Source: Symbiodinium natans
Lineage: Eukaryota; Sar; Dinophyceae; Suessiales; Symbiodiniaceae
Direction of reading: 5' to 3'
Assembly (NCBI GenBank): GCA_905221605.1
Contig: CAJNDS010001114.1
Location: 477,001 to 541,000, forward strand
DNA: 64,000 nucleotides
Shown here: positions 60,022 through 64,000 of the stretch, piece after piece
Numbering within the stretch: the stretch's first letter is position 1
Layout: each line of letters starts with the position of its first letter
Notes under the pieces: generated by a model
What the model was told of the DNA's origin: nothing
Database searches by the model: none
Seen by the model: only the letters and a program-made list of their open reading frames with translations
Program-made: the position numbers and the translations under genes

Positions 60022-60081
60022 GGACCTCTGGTGCGGCTGGGAGAGTTCTCAGACGCTTCCAACAAACAACAACCGATACAG
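60022..60081 (+). CDS. plus-strand exon, unknown product
   Basis: Exactly 20 codons, phase 0: GPLVRLGEFSDASNKQQPIQ, between tctctctccctag and ACAG|GTAAAC. Both splice sites fit the textbook consensus. A later plus acceptor (attcggcttcgcag, 60220) precedes further open frames (LKLTGGVSDLPCPEAKTS). Confidence 0.7.
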
Positions 60082-60419
60082 GTAAACTGCACTCTGTCTC
60101 CTGATGGCGCGAAGTTGCAATGGATTTTTGACGATATCAGCAAGAAACCTCCTTGCGGCAACTTGAATGATTCCTGAAGATCCTGGAATCTTGCATTTCA
60201 AAATATTCGGCTTCGCAGGGTTAAAGTTGACGGGTGGGGTCAGCGACCTCCCTTGTCCAGAGGCCAAAACTTCCTTTCATGTCGAAGCGTGATAGGAAGC
60301 CTTATTCAAACCCGATAACTCTAAAACCCCAAAATCTTGAATTAACCTCAAAAGGAAGACGTTGCTGCAACCGGGCTCCCTCTGCAAAAGACCCAGCCCT
60401 TTTACCAAAGCACCCCTCG

Positions 60420-60560
60420 CGCGCAGGAGCGCCTGCAAGCAGGCATCTTGCCAGGCACGCACGCAGGCATGCTCCGGCACACGCGCAGGCACGCACACAG
60501 GCGCACATGGCCCACAAGTGCGCTTACACCCGCAGGCACGCACCAAGTTTACGATGCAGA
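60420..60560. repeat. GCAC-rich simple sequence
   Basis: Imperfect GGCACGCACGCAGGCATGC-type repeats. Frames through it on both strands are low-complexity. A GAT/GAC trinucleotide tract follows at 60885-60952. Confidence 0.8.
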
Positions 60561-61301
60561 GCCTGGAGAGGGCAGATCGACAGGTCAACAGAACCCTTGC
60601 AGCTCGCCTTGTCCAAGTTGCATGGCGACCTCTGACGGGACAGCTTAACCCAAACCCTAGACCCTTGATGGGCTCGGGCAAGCAGGGGAAAGCCCAGGGC
60701 TGAGGGAAAAGGTTCTGCCCAGGGGCATGGGGGGACCTCTGTTTACCAGCATGTGGGGCTGTGAACAGCATCCACCAAAAAGGCCATTATGCGTGCAGAT
60801 GCGAGTAGATACGTGCAGATGCTAGGATCAACTCCAGTAACCCGACGCCCTGACATTCTTGAAGTATAGCCTGGATGATTCGATGATGACGATGATGACG
60901 ATGATGATGATGATGACGATGATTGCGATGACGATGATGACGACGATTGTCTGCTTCTAAAGCCCTGCAACCCCACATCCTGAAACTCGAAGTGCCAGAA
61001 GTCAAGTTGTAGACCCTTAAACCCCACAGGCCAAAACGGTAGACTCCTTTAAAGTCATATAAGGCCCTTAAACCTGCAGAAGATCTGAACAATCAAATGC
61101 TACAATGATATCTTACGCTTACTTAAACTATAGGAACAATCATACAATCATATTAAAATATAATACTTATTTACTTCCTAACAACAATATAACCACATAA
61201 TCATGACAACCGGAAGAATTCATGATGCTGAGAGTAAGAATAAGAAGGAGACGAAGAAGAAGAAAGAAGAAAGAAGAATAATGATAATACCCTATCTTTT
61301 G

Positions 61302-61376
61302 AAGCGCCCGTGCCTGGAGACCCGAGAGGAGGTTTACTTGCTCTCGCAACTGCTGAAGGGCGTTGAGGCGACCGGC
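61302..61376 (-). CDS. coiled-coil exon, antisense frame also open
   Basis: After aagcccccttccag the minus frame reads AGRLNALQQLREQVNLLSGL then QARALQK, a good heptad coil. The plus frame over the same bases reads RPCLETREEVYLLSQLLKGV before AAG|GTTTTG. The minus acceptor with its pyrimidine tract and CCCTAAA text is stronger. Confidence 0.55.
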
Positions 61377-61401
61377 CTGGAAGGGGGCTTTTGCAAGGTT
61401 T

Positions 61402-61530
61402 TGGGTTTAGGGTTTAGGGTTTAGGGTTTGGGGTTTAGGGTTTAGGGTTTAGGGTTTCGGGTTTAGGGTTTGGGGTTTAGGGTTTAGGATTTAGGGTTTA
61501 GGGTTTAGGGTTTAGGGGCTTAGGTTTAAG
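61402..61530 (+). repeat. telomere-like array with TTTGGGG and TTTCGGG variants
   Basis: About 18 units of mixed TTTAGGG-type heptamers. 61531-61900 has no gene; a four-unit CCCTAAG run lies at 61800-61830. Confidence 0.9.
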
Positions 61531-61936
61531 GTTTTGGGTTTCGGGTTTGGGCTCTAGGGACCTTCACGAAAGCAGGTGATGAGCCTTGTATCCAGAACCC
61601 TACACAAAGATGGACTTCAGATGATTGAATGAAAGTCCTGAGCAACGGCCTGAGAGGCCAAAAAGTAAGGCTACTGCTGCGTACAGCTTGCCATGAACCT
61701 CAAACCTTGAACTCCTGAAGCCCTAAGCCCTCAGCCAGGATCGAACTCCTTAACTCTCACTCAAGAGAATCTGAGAAGGCACGCCAAAGCTTACAAGTCC
61801 CCTAAGCCCTAAGCCCTAAGCCCTAAGCTTCACAAAGCAGGACCCTCGGCCCTAGGCGCCCTACCTTGCCCTCCAAAAGCTCTCAAAGTTACCCCAAAGC
61901 CCACAACCAGTGAATTTCCATAGGCCAAACTGCGAG

Positions 61937-62053
61937 CAACATCACGCTGCCTTGGTCAACGCAATGACGGTGCTGCAGCAAGACTGCGCCGTTTTGCAGT
62001 CCTTCGGCCATGGTTCGGACAGCTCAGGACTGTCGACCTCAGAACTACCATAA
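61937..62053 (+). CDS. candidate 3' exon, strand uncertain
   Basis: The plus frame reads HHAALVNAMTVLQQDCAVLQ then SFGHGSDSSGLSTSELP and TAA. The minus frame (SSEVDSPELSEPWPKDCKT) is also open. Confidence 0.45.
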   Translation, partial: QHHAALVNAMTVLQQDCAVLQSFGHGSDSSGLSTSELP

Positions 62054-62414
62054 GCGTGTGGCTTAGGGCCTCGAACCTTTCTCAAGTGTAAAATCAGTGC
62101 TTAGGATTCACTCATGAAGATGTTATTTAGGGTTGAGGACTGCTCTTAGGGGGGGAACACCACCATCCTGAACCCTGAACTTGAAATCAGGGCAGAAGAA
62201 CTTTCAAAAACATCAACAAAACCCACGCCACCTCTCCCCACCCACCCCCCTTCCCCAGTCCCCCCACTTTTCAAGGCCCTCAATTGATTGTCCTTGAAGG
62301 CCTAGTGACTAGAGTTGAGACTGGGGAGGGCCGTTCCAGTCCCCCAAGCGCCCCACACCCGGAAACTTGGAAACCCTATAAGCAGTTAAACTCTCGAAAG
62401 CCCAATCCGAAACC

Positions 62415-62570
62415 ATGGATGACCTGATTTTGTTGTTCGCCGCGGCCTGCGCCCTCACGCTGATTTCCAGCACGGCGGCCACCAGGCGAGAGCCGCCAAC
62501 AGACAGACTGTCGCGGCGGCGGCGAGGTTTTGTTGGCTTTCAGTTCGGGTTGGGGGTAGGTAGCGCATAA
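62415..62570 (+). CDS. small frame with N-terminal hydrophobic segment
   Basis: ATG at 62415 opens MDDLILLFAAACALTLISST then AATRREPPTDRLSRRRRGF, ending TAA after 51 codons. It has a classical signal-anchor look: about 18 hydrophobic residues followed by an Arg-rich stop-transfer. The minus strand over this part is also hydrophobic, so caution is needed. Confidence 0.4.
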   Translation: MDDLILLFAAACALTLISSTAATRREPPTDRLSRRRRGFVGFQFGLGVGSA

Positions 62571-62878
62571 TGTGCACGATCATGATCCGATCATGAGAAG
62601 GTGTATAGGATTTGGGGCCTCTACAGCTTTTGTTGTTGCCTGTCATGAAGACTTTCAGTGGCTTTCGCTTCCTGAATGTCGTGCCCTTGATTGGCCGACA
62701 TTGCGACCTGCGATCAGATGGTTGTGCGGGGCTGTGCTGTGCCTCACAAGAGCACCGCATGCGGACGCAACAAACCCGGAATGTGGGCACAACTTGGGGC
62801 GCAGGAAGCAAGGCACAATGCGTTCGTCAAGGCGCATTCCTACCTTAGTAACACCCTGTCCACGCAGGCATCGGAGCG

Positions 62879-63480
62879 GCAATGTTTGCATCATCATATA
62901 CTAAGAGCCTGAAGTTGAACATCTTAGGACTGCAGGAAACCAGAGGTGCAGCAGAGAAGATAAGATAAGGCCAGGCAAATTTGAAGATTCGTCCACCGGA
63001 CGTTGGTCACTTCTTGGATGTCAACTGTGGATCCCCCGCGACTCCTCGAGACGGTGGAGCATGTTGCATGGGGCGTTGAGCACCTGCCTGGTCGCACACC
63101 AGTGCTGTTGTTAGATGCCAACGCCAGGTATGAGCAGATTGCAGACACGGAAGTTGTGCAAGGTTAACAATGCCTTTCAGTTGGATGATGTGCTGGCGCA
63201 GCATCGGCCTGTTCGGCCGGCATAGACCATGAGCCCTGATTGGTCGAGCTATGTCGAGCTGTGTGCCATGGAGGAGAGAACTGCCTCTGTCACTCAAGGA
63301 CACAGGTTGATCATGACATTTGTTTGCAGCAAGCGAGCACATGCTGTGCGGGCCGAAGGGGGCCGTCAGATGTTGCTCGGTCCAGCTGATGTTCTGACCG
63401 TCGACAAAGCCGCTGAGGTTTTGAAGCTGCTTGTGCATACCCAAGTTCACGGCGCGTCTATAGCCGCGCCGGAAGAAGAA
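62879..63480 (+). pseudogene. decayed LINE-type EEP endonuclease
   Basis: Plus-strand fragments in three frames follow the motif order of an APE-type retrotransposon endonuclease. LKLNILGLQETRG lies at 62909-62947, ended by TAA at 62966. WMSTVDPPRLLETVEHVAW then GVEHLPGRTPVLLLDANARY lies in the frame 62985-63167. NNAFQLDDVLAQH starts at 63166, IDH at 63222, and VELCAMEERTASVTQGHRL follows from 63256. The Gln-Glu, D-x-N and I-D-H motifs match those expected, and the final DH appears as GH. Frameshifts, stops and a short Gln-Glu to DAN distance show it is a dead fragment. 62600-62878 upstream may be its degraded leader. Confidence 0.75.
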
Positions 63481-63568
63481 GGAAGAAATCCTATAAACCA
63501 CGCCCCAAGTCTCAGATCTTCAGAACCCAACTTAACCACAAAAAAACCCTGCACCCTACACCCTCAAG

Positions 63569-63656
63569 TTGGGATGTTCCCCCTTATGCTCTCACAGTCC
63601 TTAATAGGTATCATAACCCCTACTAAGGACTGTTAGTATAAAGGGGAGCATCCCAA
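63569..63656. mobile_element. MITE-like family A with perfect 8-base target duplication
   Basis: TTGGGATGTTCCCCCTTATG left, AAGGGGAGCATCCCAA right. It is flanked on both sides by CCCTCAAG (63561-63568 and 63657-63664), a perfect 8-base duplication. Eight bases is the duplication length of hAT-type transposons; the element is internally deleted and non-coding. Confidence 0.92.
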
Positions 63657-63705
63657 CCCTCAAGCTTCAAAGGCGGTTCCCCCAGAACCCTGAAACCAGC
63701 GAAAC

Positions 63706-63870
63706 ATGCCAAGCCGGCAGCTGTCCGCCAAGTCTGGGGTCCTCCGCCATGTCCTGACAAGGGCACTGGGGTTGGAGGCGGCTGGGCCGTTTGGGGTCAG
63801 GAGTCCGGATTTCAGCAGTCCATGGTTCGAATCAGATTCAGACAGGCTCTGCGATACACGGCTTGTGTAA
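63706..63870 (+). CDS. candidate first exon
   Basis: ATG at 63706 opens MPSRQLSAKSGVLRHVLTRA then LGLEAAGPFGVRSPDFSSPW and FESDSDRLCDTRL. A possible donor (TTGT|GTAAGC) lies at the end, before an in-frame TAA. The basic, Ser-rich N-terminus could be an organelle-targeting or nuclear segment. The product is unknown. Confidence 0.5.
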   Translation: MPSRQLSAKSGVLRHVLTRALGLEAAGPFGVRSPDFSSPWFESDSDRLCDTRLV

Positions 63871-64000
63871 GCGAATCCTGTTCATGGCAACTGTCGCTGA
63901 TATCCAGAGCCCGGGACGATGTTTGACGCTTCACGTGGAGGATTCGCACCAAAAACTTCCCAGAAGTAGATTTAGCTCCCTGGGGTTCAGGGTTGCTGCA

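Noticed and set aside
60787-61092. His/Arg-rich protein
   Set aside because: Frames through the GAT/GAC trinucleotide tract on the minus strand; low-complexity artefact.

Overview
The window looks like nuclear DNA of a protist alga, most likely a dinoflagellate. This is inferred from three things. Plant/alveolate-type TTTAGGG repeats are scattered everywhere, not only at chromosome ends. Protein-like islands of about 50-140 bases alternate with repeat-rich introns. Many islands are bounded by AG acceptors with GT, GC or GA donors, and GC and GA donors are a known dinoflagellate habit. I saw no prokaryotic operon, tRNA, rRNA or CRISPR array. Most ATG-initiated open frames here are not genes; most real coding signal lies in short exons without a start codon, which I found by reading translations together with splice boundaries.

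0.6-24 kb, minus strand: exons of an endonuclease/exonuclease/phosphatase (EEP, CCR4-like) protein can be ordered by motif: SWNVLN (22.9 kb), CLQ|E (19.9/19.1 kb, the catalytic Glu restored across a GA-AG intron), TTHVPG (15.2 kb), MGDFN (2.7 kb) and RIDHI (0.7 kb). Between TTHVPG and GDFN, on the same strand, lies a second multi-exon gene encoding a RING-H2 finger followed by coiled coils (14.66 to 7.10 kb), so it appears nested in an intron of about 12 kb. An SDH-motif exon at 24.2 kb is the C-terminus expected of another EEP copy immediately upstream, suggesting a tandem array.

20.8-24.1 kb is a repeat block: GACGTC-rich modules flanking a higher-order array of 21-base perfect palindromes, then a 10-base minisatellite of about 75 units that changes into a second 10-base array.

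24.7-49.8 kb holds many more candidate exons, mostly minus strand, including an intact 309-codon ankyrin-repeat frame (29.7-30.7 kb) and a flavin-reductase-like exon (44.1 kb). 50.0-52.1 kb is a large inverted palindrome array and an AT-rich hairpin array. 52.4-64 kb has exons on both strands, small inverted-repeat elements and a decayed LINE endonuclease (62.9-63.5 kb).

At least five families of 80-125 base inverted-repeat elements (MITE-like, called A-E here) recur. One family shows 8-base target duplications. Because GC-rich codons leave reverse frames open, strand is uncertain for several exons; I say so where it applies. Exon limits are my reading of splice-like sites, not transcript evidence. 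Telomere-like arrays listed are the main ones; many shorter runs are not itemised.
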